Of a DNA stretch of 64,000 nucleotides, positions 43,765 through 51,516 are shown one piece after another (the stretch's first letter is position 1; the number at the start of each line of letters is the position of its first letter). The stretch covers positions 310,001 through 374,000 of the forward strand of contig CANMSL010000001.1 in NCBI GenBank assembly GCA_947500505.1, read 5' to 3'. Below the pieces are notes generated by a model that did not search any database, was not told the DNA's origin, and saw only the letters and a program-made list of their open reading frames with translations. The DNA is from an uncultured Aquimarina sp. (GTDB lineage: Bacteria > Bacteroidota > Bacteroidia > Flavobacteriales > Flavobacteriaceae). Made by a program: the position numbers and the translations under genes.

Positions 43765-44589
43765 ATGAGAAGCTTTACATTGATGCCAATATTTTGCCTG
43801 TTCTTTTGCTTGCAAAGTTACTCGCAAGAAAAAATGATAGATACGATAAATGTAGTGTTGCTCGGTACTTTTCATTACGGGACAACTACCGACGCAAGCA
43901 AAACTGAATTTCAAGACTTATTTAGCGATAAAAGACAAAATGAACTTGAAAAGTTAACCACCCAGCTTGCAAAACTCAATTTTGATAAAGTGTTTATCGA
44001 ACGTCAAGAAATATATCAAAGTAAATATGATAGCCTTTATAAGTTATATCAAAATGAAAAATTAAAAGATACAATAGTACTTAGGCCAGAAGAAATTCAA
44101 ATAGGCTTTAGACTTGCCAAGAAATTAGACCTAAACAAGGTGTTTTGTGTTGATGTCAAACAATCTCTTCCATACGATAAAGTAAAACAATTTGAAAGCA
44201 AATACGCTGAGAAAGAAGAATCACCATTTTTCAAGTATTCAAAGTATCCTTTTAAAGATAAAAGCCAAAAACTTGACTTGCCCAACCAAACTTTGCTTGA
44301 ATATTATTTAAAACTAAACAATGAATTTCACAAGAAATACCGGCTATACGACTATTTGCATTATGCAATGTCCTATCAGGCTGAAAATGATTTTACGGGA
44401 GCAGAATTTACAGGTGTTTGGTATGATCGAAATCTAAAGATATTCAGTCGAATATTGAATCATCTTGCCAAAGAAGATAAGACAATTTTCGTCTTATTCG
44501 GAAGCTCTCATACAGATGTTCTCGAACAATTTTTTAAATCAACACCGCATTTCAATGTTATTGATTTAAACCGAATATTTACTGAATAA
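43765..44589 (+). CDS. Secreted DUF5694/TraB-like protein
   Basis: A 274-residue exported protein with signal peptide ending LQSYSQE. The LLGTFHYGTTT opening and FIERQEIY acidic motif are typical of the DUF5694 family, related to the TraB/GumN/ChaN-like group. A conserved late segment is TIFVLFGSSHTDVLEQFF. The GTFHxG and GSSH motifs may form a metal site, but the reaction is unknown. Single-gene module between repeats l and m. Confidence 0.82.
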   Translation: MRSFTLMPIFCLFFCLQSYSQEKMIDTINVVLLGTFHYGTTTDASKTEFQDLFSDKRQNELEKLTTQLAKLNFDKVFIERQEIYQSKYDSLYKLYQNEKLKDTIVLRPEEIQIGFRLAKKLDLNKVFCVDVKQSLPYDKVKQFESKYAEKEESPFFKYSKYPFKDKSQKLDLPNQTLLEYYLKLNNEFHKKYRLYDYLHYAMSYQAENDFTGAEFTGVWYDRNLKIFSRILNHLAKEDKTIFVLFGSSHTDVLEQFFKSTPHFNVIDLNRIFTE

Positions 44590-44645
44590 TAAATATTCTT
44601 TAGGACAAGTAGTCTATTGATAAATGGCTAAAACTCTACCAACAA

Positions 44646-44742
44646 CCTACTTAGCAAATTCCCCTCCATTTCGTTAAAAGCCTGTCCTAAACGCAGTCGA
44701 AGGGCTTCATTCCCTAGCCAAAATTGTGAATTAAGTCCGCTT
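44646..44742 (+). repeat. Interspersed hairpin repeat, copy m (left arm deleted)
   Basis: 5' module CTACTTAGCAAATTCCCCTC is joined directly to a CCTAAACGCAGTCGAAGGGC element and the right arm TAGCCAAAATTGTGAATTAA then GTCCGC. The left arm and inner stem are lost. Right-most copy in the window. Confidence 0.82.
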
Positions 44743-44793
44743 GATATCATTCTATAAGTGTTATTCTTATACCTCAAATTTACTGGATAGCAT

Positions 44794-44814
44794 TATATTT
44801 GTTGCAGATGTTAC
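44794..44814 (+). promoter_or_regulatory. Promoter/leader: TATATTTG box plus GTTGCAGATGTTAC
   Basis: -7 box 44794-44801 followed by a slightly diverged version of the dyad seen at 31921 and 43728. Confidence 0.6.
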
Positions 44815-44843
44815 AACGTTAGCTGCAATTCTGAAGAAACATC

Positions 44844-45746
44844 GTGAAGCAAGAAAAAATATACAATTCAATATCAGAATTCTTCAATTCCATCAACCTG
44901 GAAATTGAACAGGATTTTGATTTTACGATTCATAGCTTGGACAAGCTTCACGGAGATAAAGCTATTTCCGCACCTTTTTTCAGGACAAATTATGTAGCAT
45001 TTTTACTTATAGAATCTGGAAAAGGACATTACACCATAGACGAGCATTGGTTTGAGTTGAAACCGCAATCTTTTTACTTTACACTTCCTGGGCATTTAAA
45101 GTCATTCACTATTGAAGAAAATTGGAAAGGTTATATGTTGACTTTTTCTCTGGAGTTTTTAAAGGCTAACTATCCCGGAAGCGTGGAACAAGATTTTCCG
45201 TTTCTGCTAAAAGAAACCGTTCCCGTAATGTATCTAACAGACCAAACTTACAACAGAATCAACAGACAATGTGAGGTCTTTATACAAGAGTATAATGGAA
45301 ACTCAACATTCAAAAAACGAATAATTGCCAATCAGCTTGTAACTTTTCTTTTTCAAACCAAAGAACTGTTGTTATCACATAAGGCAACAATATCAATAGA
45401 AAACAGACCTTCAGAAATTGTCAAATCATTTCAAGTAGCGTTGAGCAAAAACATATTGAATATAGTCAAAGGTAATGCAGAGCATATTTGGAATGTTCAA
45501 GAATATGCCAATCAACTAACAGTACATCCTAACTATCTAAGCAATGTCATCAAGGCGCAAACTGGCAAAACGGTCAAACAATGGATTGATGAGAGGATTA
45601 TATCCGAAGCAAAATCCTTATTGAACAACACGGACAAATCCGTTTCCCAAATTGCTTTCACTCTAACCTTTGATGATACTTCGAACTTTTCTCGATTTTT
45701 TAAGAATAAAACAGGGCTCACGCCAGCAAAATATCGTAAATCTTAG
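44844..45746 (+). CDS. AraC family transcription regulator
   Basis: A 300-residue AraC regulator. N-terminal cupin-like domain (about 35-170, FLLIESGKGHYTIDEHWFE), C-terminal HTH pair (about 195-300, YANQLTVHPNYLSNVIKA and IAFTLTFDDTSNFSRFFKNKTG). It shares architecture with the AraC at 13719. It precedes an SDR gene on the same strand by about 110 bp, and that gene is the likely target. Confidence 0.93.
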   Translation: MKQEKIYNSISEFFNSINLEIEQDFDFTIHSLDKLHGDKAISAPFFRTNYVAFLLIESGKGHYTIDEHWFELKPQSFYFTLPGHLKSFTIEENWKGYMLTFSLEFLKANYPGSVEQDFPFLLKETVPVMYLTDQTYNRINRQCEVFIQEYNGNSTFKKRIIANQLVTFLFQTKELLLSHKATISIENRPSEIVKSFQVALSKNILNIVKGNAEHIWNVQEYANQLTVHPNYLSNVIKAQTGKTVKQWIDERIISEAKSLLNNTDKSVSQIAFTLTFDDTSNFSRFFKNKTGLTPAKYRKS

Positions 45747-45855
45747 AAATTGACCATAAGCCCTTAAAAAGAGACCAAAGTTACCCTTTCCTTTTACTGG
45801 ACATTTGTAGTGTAATTAAAAAACAAATAATAATTCACTTTAAAATCTTAGTAAA

Positions 45856-46614
45856 ATGGAAAATTTAAATCAAACGTTAAAAGGAAAAGTAGCAATCGTA
45901 ACTGGAGCATCAAAAAATTTAGGTGCTGAAACCGCTACATATTTAGGAAGTGTAGGAGCCAACGTCATTGTGCATCATTTTAGCGACAATAGCAACCAAG
46001 ACGCCCTACAAGTGGTTGAAAGAATTGAAGCAGCTGGAAGCAAAGCAAAATTGGTTCAAGCAGACCTTAGAAATGTCTCTGAAATCAAACATCTTTTTGA
46101 TGAAGCAGAAAACACTTTTGGAAAAGTAGATATTCTTGTCAATACTGCGGGGACTATGCTCAAAAAGCCGGCAGCCGAGGTACTGGAAGAGGAATACGAC
46201 CAAATGTTTAATATCCACACCAAAACCGCTTTTTTCTTATTGAGCGAAGCTGCAAAACGAGTACAAGACGGAGGGCGCATTGTAAACATTTCTACAACCT
46301 TGACGTCTGTAACAACTGGTCTATATTCAGTCTACGCAGGAGCGAAAGCAGCTTCCGAACAATTCGTGAAAATGATAGCCAAAGAAATCGGTTCAAAAGG
46401 AATAACCGTAAACTCAATCGCACCTGGCCCATTGAACACCTCATTCTTCTATCCAGTAGAAAACGAGCATTCAATCGACTATTTAAAACATATGTCCGTA
46501 CAGAACAGATTGGGTGAGATATCTGATGTACTGCCAATGGTCAAATTCTTAACAAGTCCAGAAGCAGGTTGGGTAACCGCACAATCAATTCGTGTAAATG
46601 GCGGAATGTTCTAA
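45856..46614 (+). CDS. Short-chain dehydrogenase/reductase
   Basis: SDR of 252 residues: IVTGASKNLGAETA near the start (a Rossmann variant), NTAGTMLKK in place of NNAG, NISTTLTSVTTG with the catalytic Ser/Thr, and YAGAKAASEQF with Tyr/Lys. It ends in the typical SIRVNGGMF. Likely target of the AraC gene upstream. Substrate unknown. Confidence 0.93.
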   Translation: MENLNQTLKGKVAIVTGASKNLGAETATYLGSVGANVIVHHFSDNSNQDALQVVERIEAAGSKAKLVQADLRNVSEIKHLFDEAENTFGKVDILVNTAGTMLKKPAAEVLEEEYDQMFNIHTKTAFFLLSEAAKRVQDGGRIVNISTTLTSVTTGLYSVYAGAKAASEQFVKMIAKEIGSKGITVNSIAPGPLNTSFFYPVENEHSIDYLKHMSVQNRLGEISDVLPMVKFLTSPEAGWVTAQSIRVNGGMF

Positions 46615-46679
46615 AATCAAAAATGAAATGTATAACCAAAAGCAGGGGAACACTTCCTTGCTTTTCAAAAAATAAAACA

Positions 46680-47116
46680 ATGACACCCACAGCAATAAAC
46701 ATAGAGAAGTTAAGCAAAGTGCCTTTTTTTAGTGCGCTTTCGCGAAAGCAGTTACAACAAGTGGCTAATGATTCTCATTTGAGACAGATGAAATCATAAG
46801 AACTAAATCTGAAACCAACAATCCATTTTGGATTTTACTTTACGGTATTTGGTCTATGAAGCGGTACTTAAATAACTCAAAAGAACCTGTTGTGTATGAA
46901 ACTGACAGACTTGGTTCTTGGCACGGTAAAATATCATTAATCGATACCATTGCACCTGCCGAAATAAAAACCACCTCTCACAGTTATATTATGCGAGTAA
47001 GCCCAGAATTGATGGAAAAATGGATAAATGATGGACTACCGATTCAGGAGCATTTACTAAAAGGCATTGGTTGTGGCGGAAAACTTTTGTACGACCATAT
47101 GAATTCAAAACAATGA
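46680..47116 (+). pseudogene. Broken Crp/Fnr-type cyclic-nucleotide-binding-domain protein
   Basis: First frame (46680-46799): INIEKLSKVPFFSALSRKQL then a stop. The second frame, shifted, runs from about 46798 with IRTKSETNNPFWILLYGIWS into MKRYLNNSKEPVVYETDRLG ... DHMNSKQ. Together they make one cNBD protein with a frameshift near 46796. A GCTTTCGCGAAAGC palindrome (46736-46749) sits in the first part. No DNA-binding domain remains. The stop overlaps the ATG of the truncated frame at 47113. Confidence 0.8.
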
Positions 47117-47226
47117 AAAAGTTAAAACAAACCTTAATCGTTTGGATAGCTATTTATCCAACCATTCTCTTGATTCAATATTTTTTTGGGTGGTGGGATG
47201 TTAATGCTTTTGCAGTACTCTGTTAA
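47113..47226 (+). pseudogene. Truncated membrane-protein start fused to an AraC remnant
   Basis: Opens like a small membrane protein (MKKLKQTLIVWIAIYPTILL), coupled by ATGA to the cNBD pseudogene. After about residue 24 the sequence becomes antisense AraC-gene remnant (47185-47268) and the frame ends at 47226. The 3' part of the membrane-protein gene is gone. Confidence 0.7.
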
Positions 47227-47268
47227 GGTTGAAAAATGGTTCAAATATCCGTTAGAGTTTTTTACAAA
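47185..47268 (-). pseudogene. Remnant of an AraC regulator N-terminus
   Basis: Twenty-eight codons reading FVKNSNGYLNHFSTLTEYC then KSINIPPPK, matching residues 7-34 of the AraC at 13719-14675 (FVKTPNGYLKHFSTLKEYC, HGINIPPPK). There is no start codon and nothing follows. It marks a deletion or recombination junction. Confidence 0.8.
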
Positions 47269-47372
47269 AATACAAATTACTAAATCAATCCCATGAAGCC
47301 AAGTTGAAAGTCTTTATTTCAAAATCAAAATAGTAGACAACGTTTGCATTTCTGGAAATAATGATATCAAAG

Positions 47373-47741
47373 CTACCATCCTTTTTTATTTATTAGCAAC
47401 CATATCCCAGCAGAGATGATTAAAGTTGTGGATACAAAATAACAATTATCAATTTGATAAAATATGTCCGATGGAACACCACTTTCTGCCAAAAATATCA
47501 ATCCCACAAGTGCTATTCGAAGTAATCCATAACCTACTAAAAAAAAGCACCATATCGTTACGACTTTCTTTCCCTTCACAATTTTGAAAAACCATAAAGA
47601 TGAAAGAACTATCACCACTACTAACAAGAAAAATAAAGGAAAATATGATTTTGCCCTGAGATGCTGCGTCATATGAATCAACATCGGTAAAAAGCTTAGC
47701 AATAAAATGCTCTGATTAATTTTTGATTTGTTCATATTCAT
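47373..47741 (-). CDS. Four-TM membrane protein of unknown function
   Basis: A 122-residue protein with four membrane helices (about 10-28, 34-52, 60-80 and 95-117). No family is recognised. Its start overlaps the M28 peptidase stop by 4 bp, making it the third gene of the serine hydrolase-M28-membrane protein operon on the minus strand. Confidence 0.72.
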   Translation of the reverse strand: MNMNKSKINQSILLLSFLPMLIHMTQHLRAKSYFPLFFLLVVVIVLSSLWFFKIVKGKKVVTIWCFFLVGYGLLRIALVGLIFLAESGVPSDIFYQIDNCYFVSTTLIISAGIWLLINKKGW

Positions 47742-48643
47742 TTACAATTATCTTCAAGTATTTTTCCTAGAACACTTCCAACATATTCAGTTGTCTTTGC
47801 CAAAAAAGCAAAATTTACAGTTTCATATGTGTCTTGAGGACTATGATAATAAGGCGTTCTATCATCCAATTCCTCAAAAGGATGGACAGTGGCATAATCC
47901 GCTTTTAAAAAGGGTTTGTTATCTGACCCAGCACCACCAATCGTCTTGAGCGGTATATTGAACAACGTTGCTTCGTCATAATAGTACTTTTCAAGAAAGA
48001 GTGCTGGCGATTGTAACGTAAGCGCAAAATCACCATCAGAATCATAGCCTATCAGGTCAAAAATGTGAACAGAATGAACTTCAACATTTTCTTTTTGAAT
48101 TCTTTTCACGTAAACGGTACTGCCTACTTCATCATCTTCTTCCTGGTCGAAAAAGATAATTAAAACGTTATATTTCTTTTGTTTCAATTTCTGTAACTTT
48201 TTAGCAATTGCCAGACACAGAGCCACACCGCTGGCATTATCCACTGCACCGGGTGTATTACGCTCTGAATCATAATGTGCACCTAAAATAACATATTTAG
48301 TAGTTGGGGTTGAAGCCAGGAGTTTTCCAATAACATTAATTCCCTTATTGGGTCGAAAAAACAAATCCAAAAAATAATTGCTCTGCGGTGTTCGATATTT
48401 CTGAAGTTCTACTGTCCAACCAGAGTTTTTAAGTTCTTTTGTCAGATAGTTAGCAGCCAGTGAGCGTTCTTCATGTGAGGCTCTCTGGTTTAAAAAACAT
48501 CCCTTGATTATAGCTTTCCTCCCAGTTAATCGTGCAATGACATCTTTTTGATAATTGATAGTGCTCCTTACAGTATCCTTGTTCTGAAAAGCAATTGACG
48601 AAAAAGATATCATAAAACAACTGAAAATTATAATTTTGAACAT
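47738..48643 (-). CDS. M28-family metallo-aminopeptidase (secreted)
   Basis: A 301-residue M28 peptidase. Signal peptide at the N-terminus; zinc-binding pattern VILGAHYDSERNTPGAVDNASG (His, Asp), FDQEEDDEVGS (catalytic Glu and ligand Glu), HSVHIFDLIGYDSDG (Asp), and a late TPYYHSPQDT His. Known members are zinc aminopeptidases or glutaminyl cyclase-like enzymes. Second gene of the operon after the serine hydrolase (12-bp gap). Confidence 0.92.
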   Translation of the reverse strand: MFKIIIFSCFMISFSSIAFQNKDTVRSTINYQKDVIARLTGRKAIIKGCFLNQRASHEERSLAANYLTKELKNSGWTVELQKYRTPQSNYFLDLFFRPNKGINVIGKLLASTPTTKYVILGAHYDSERNTPGAVDNASGVALCLAIAKKLQKLKQKKYNVLIIFFDQEEDDEVGSTVYVKRIQKENVEVHSVHIFDLIGYDSDGDFALTLQSPALFLEKYYYDEATLFNIPLKTIGGAGSDNKPFLKADYATVHPFEELDDRTPYYHSPQDTYETVNFAFLAKTTEYVGSVLGKILEDNCK

Positions 48644-48655
48644 AACATTTATTTT

Positions 48656-49774
48656 TTACTGAGACATTCGCCACTTAGCCCAAGTTTGTAAAAGGGCTAT
48701 TGCTACTTTTTTTCCGTTAGAACTGTTTGTAAGGATGATGAAGCCATCTTTATTGTCGAAATCCATCATAAATCCAGCTTCCCAACCGGTATTGGTTCCT
48801 GCATGACCAGTAACTTTTATAGAACCAAAATTATAAGTGGCATAACCTAATCCATAAGCACTCCTTTTTGTTTGGGTTTTTGGGATAATTCGTACCATTT
48901 CACGAATTGTCTGTTGAGAAAGGACAGGATTTACTGAGAATTGTGCTTTCGCGAAAGCGGTCAAATCTTCGAGAGTTGTATGTAGTCCAGCCGCAGCTTT
49001 GGCAGTAAATCGTTCCAGATAGATTTCCTTTCCTTCTTCGTTATAGGGTTTTGCCGAGTAGGATAATATCTGTTGGTCAATGGTAAAGCTGGTATTTTTC
49101 ATACCGAGTGGTTCAAAAATCTCTGCTTTCATATAATCCTCAAATTTTTGTCCAGTAACTTCTTCAATGACCAGTTGCAAAATGGTATAACCACCACCAG
49201 AATATTTAAATTGGGTTTGTGGTTCTATGATAACCTTGACGGATTCATTTTCACGAATAGGACCATTTTCACCATTAAGGGAAGCTTCTAGTGTTGGCAA
49301 TTTGTCGTCTGGATGAAAGCCTGGATAACCGTGTACGGATAATCCTGCGCTGTGGCTCAACAATGCTCTAATGGTAACCTTGTCGTGGTCAAATTCAGAT
49401 TCTGGTAATTTCCAGCGCTTTAAATAGGTTTCTACAGGAACATCAAGGTTGAGCTTTCCTTCTTTGACCAAATTCATAATTCCCCAAGCGGTAATGAGTT
49501 TAGAGATTGAACCAATATTGAAGCCTGTAGCTGGACTTACTTTAATCTCATTATTCACATCGGCATAGCCGTATCCTTTTTCATAAACAACCTTGCCGTT
49601 CTTCATAACAGCAACTGCAACTCCCAGCACCTCGGCTTTTGTCATTAGGATTGGAGCCTTGGTGTCCATCAGCATTTGAATAGACAAAACATCTGATTGG
49701 TCTGATGACTGTGCCCTCAAGTTTGTGGAATAATAGAGCACCAAAATTATTGTTATGATTTTTAATGTTTTCAT
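48656..49774 (-). CDS. Secreted beta-lactamase-fold serine hydrolase
   Basis: A 372-residue class C beta-lactamase-like hydrolase. Signal MKTLKIITIILVLYYSTNLR; SxxK in GSISKLIT; Tyr motif YSGGGYTI; HAG motif in GHAGTNTGWE. The GCTTTCGCGAAAGC palindrome lies in frame at 48945-48958 (residues TAFAKAQ). Close in layout to the hydrolase at 30413. First gene of the operon with M28 peptidase and a membrane protein. Confidence 0.93.
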   Translation of the reverse strand: MKTLKIITIILVLYYSTNLRAQSSDQSDVLSIQMLMDTKAPILMTKAEVLGVAVAVMKNGKVVYEKGYGYADVNNEIKVSPATGFNIGSISKLITAWGIMNLVKEGKLNLDVPVETYLKRWKLPESEFDHDKVTIRALLSHSAGLSVHGYPGFHPDDKLPTLEASLNGENGPIRENESVKVIIEPQTQFKYSGGGYTILQLVIEEVTGQKFEDYMKAEIFEPLGMKNTSFTIDQQILSYSAKPYNEEGKEIYLERFTAKAAAGLHTTLEDLTAFAKAQFSVNPVLSQQTIREMVRIIPKTQTKRSAYGLGYATYNFGSIKVTGHAGTNTGWEAGFMMDFDNKDGFIILTNSSNGKKVAIALLQTWAKWRMSQ

Positions 49775-49966
49775 TTAGATAAATTTTTAAGAATCCGAAA
49801 ACTAAAATGTTAAAATGGCTTGCTAAAGAAAGATTGATTGATGACATCGGTTTTCGCTTATTCGACAAGTAGTAAAAGACAATTTACATCGATATCAGTT
49901 TTTGTGTAATTCGTATAGTAAAATTGGTTGTTTATCAAATAATTTGAAATACACCGATTATAAAAA

Positions 49967-49974
49967 TACTTTTG
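49967..49974 (+). promoter_or_regulatory. -7 box (TACTTTTG) of the LytS/LytTR operon
   Basis: Matches TAnnTTTG 5 bp before the first possible ATG (49979). It argues for use of the later ATG at 49988. Confidence 0.5.
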
Positions 49975-49978
49975 TAGA

Positions 49979-50776
49979 ATGCTTTTGATGGTAAGAAAAT
50001 ACATCTCAAAAATTATATCAGTCTTCTTGCTCTTAGTTGCAAGCATAGGTATGGTATACTATAAGCAGTTAACAGAAAAATCGCAGGAAGCAGTTTATGA
50101 AACCTACTTTTTAATTTTTCAGGTGTTATTTTTTTCTGTATTAGCCTATTTGTCAGTTTCCTGGTTTTTTAAATTAATAAAGAATTATAGATTGCTGAAG
50201 AATGAAAAAACGGAAGCGGAATTGAGCTTGTTGAAAAGTAAGATTGACCCGCACTTCTTTTTCAATACGCTGAATAATCTCTACGGATTAGCCATAGCCA
50301 AATCGGATAAAACACCAGAGGTTATTCTAAAATTATCTGAAATAATGCGGTATACCATATATGAAGGGGAAAAAGACCTGACACCGCTCAAAAACGAAAT
50401 TTCTTATATTGAAGAATATATTGATGTCCAAAAGATTCGCTATCAAAAAGATGTTGATATTCAATTCGAAAAAAAAGTGCGAGATGATTCTATATTAGTG
50501 TCACCACTTCTTTATATAATGCTGGTCGAAAATGCTTTCAAACACGGTATAGAAAGCCTGGCCAAAGATGCTTTCGTATACATAAGGCTAATACAAGAAA
50601 ATAACAAGATTACTTTTGAAGTCACTAATAATTTCGAAGCAAAGGCTCCAAAAGAAAATGGATTGGGTTTGAAAAACCTGAAAAGAAGATTACAGCATTT
50701 GTATCCAAGCCGACACAGCTTGGATTTGATTGAAGATAAAAATAAGTATCGTGCAAAAATGACTTTATTATTATAA
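49979..50776 (+). CDS. LytS/YehU-type sensor histidine kinase
   Basis: A 265-residue membrane kinase with two N-terminal helices (about 12-30 and 42-62). It then has the His_kinase block KIDPHFFFNTLNNLYGLAIA with the phospho-His, LSEIMRYTIYEG, and the ATPase glycine motif NGLGLKNLKRRLQHLYP. The start could be the ATG at 49988, given the -7 box at 49967. The stop overlaps the LytTR gene by 1 bp. Partner of the following regulator; no dedicated sensory domain is visible. Confidence 0.9.
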   Translation: MLLMVRKYISKIISVFLLLVASIGMVYYKQLTEKSQEAVYETYFLIFQVLFFSVLAYLSVSWFFKLIKNYRLLKNEKTEAELSLLKSKIDPHFFFNTLNNLYGLAIAKSDKTPEVILKLSEIMRYTIYEGEKDLTPLKNEISYIEEYIDVQKIRYQKDVDIQFEKKVRDDSILVSPLLYIMLVENAFKHGIESLAKDAFVYIRLIQENNKITFEVTNNFEAKAPKENGLGLKNLKRRLQHLYPSRHSLDLIEDKNKYRAKMTLLL

Positions 50777-51450
50777 TGATTAGATATGCTATTGTTGATG
50801 ATGAGCCCATTGCTCACGGAATTATCGAAAAGTTTGCCCAAGAAATTAACACCTTAGAAAAAGTTGGTAATTGCTACGATGCTTTTCAAGCAATCGACTT
50901 GTTGCAACGTAAGAAATTAGATTTGTTATTTCTGGACATCAACATGCCAAAGCTCTCAGGCTTTGAAATGCTCAAAACGCTTAAAAACCCTCCTAAAATT
51001 ATAGTCACAACGGCATATAAAGAATTTGCATTGGAAGGCTACGAATTACAAGTGGTCGATTACTTATTGAAACCATTTTCATTCTCCCGTTTTCTGAAGG
51101 CTATTAATATAGTTCTTGACTTTGAGGTCAATAGCCCAAAATCTATTAAAGGCTTAGAGAAGCATATTATTGTAAAGGTTGATAACAAGAAACACTTCAT
51201 TTTATTAAAAGATATCAAATATATTGAAGCAAAAGGAAATTATTCCAGTGTCGTAACCAAAGTAGAAAAATTGCTTACGCTTCGCAAAATTTCGGATTTT
51301 CGAGTTGTATTACCTGAACAATTTGTTCGTGTGCATCATTCATTTATTGTTAACATAAATGCGATAGCCGCTATTGAAGGAAATAGAATTTTTTTGGGCA
51401 ATGATGTAATTCCTATTGGTAGGACTTATAAGAGAAATATTAATCTGTAA
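50776..51450 (+). CDS. LytTR-type response regulator
   Basis: A 224-residue regulator: REC domain (about 1-120, YAIVDDEPIAH acidic pair, phospho-Asp in LLFLDINMPK, and KPFSFSRFL) and a LytTR DNA-binding domain (about 130-224, YIEAKGNYSSVVT, FVRVHHSFIVNINAI). Directly coupled to the LytS-type kinase. Confidence 0.94.
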   Translation: MIRYAIVDDEPIAHGIIEKFAQEINTLEKVGNCYDAFQAIDLLQRKKLDLLFLDINMPKLSGFEMLKTLKNPPKIIVTTAYKEFALEGYELQVVDYLLKPFSFSRFLKAINIVLDFEVNSPKSIKGLEKHIIVKVDNKKHFILLKDIKYIEAKGNYSSVVTKVEKLLTLRKISDFRVVLPEQFVRVHHSFIVNINAIAAIEGNRIFLGNDVIPIGRTYKRNINL

Positions 51451-51516
51451 TATTTAAAAATAAAGCTTGATTTTTCGACATTAGAAAAATGTAGATTATC
51501 ATATATTTTCTAAATT

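Noticed and set aside
5713..44742. CRISPR array
   Set aside because: The repeats are about 160-230 bp and kilobases apart, with genes between them. No short regular repeat-spacer units or cas genes are present.
5713..44742. Ordinary MITE or IS family
   Set aside because: No clear terminal inverted repeats at the outer edges, no visible target-site duplications, and all thirteen copies share one orientation. Not fully excluded without genome-wide comparison.
46569..46799. 76-codon frame continuing from the end of the SDR gene
   Set aside because: Its first part is the SDR's tail in another frame; only the part from 46680 resembles a cNBD protein and is included in the pseudogene.
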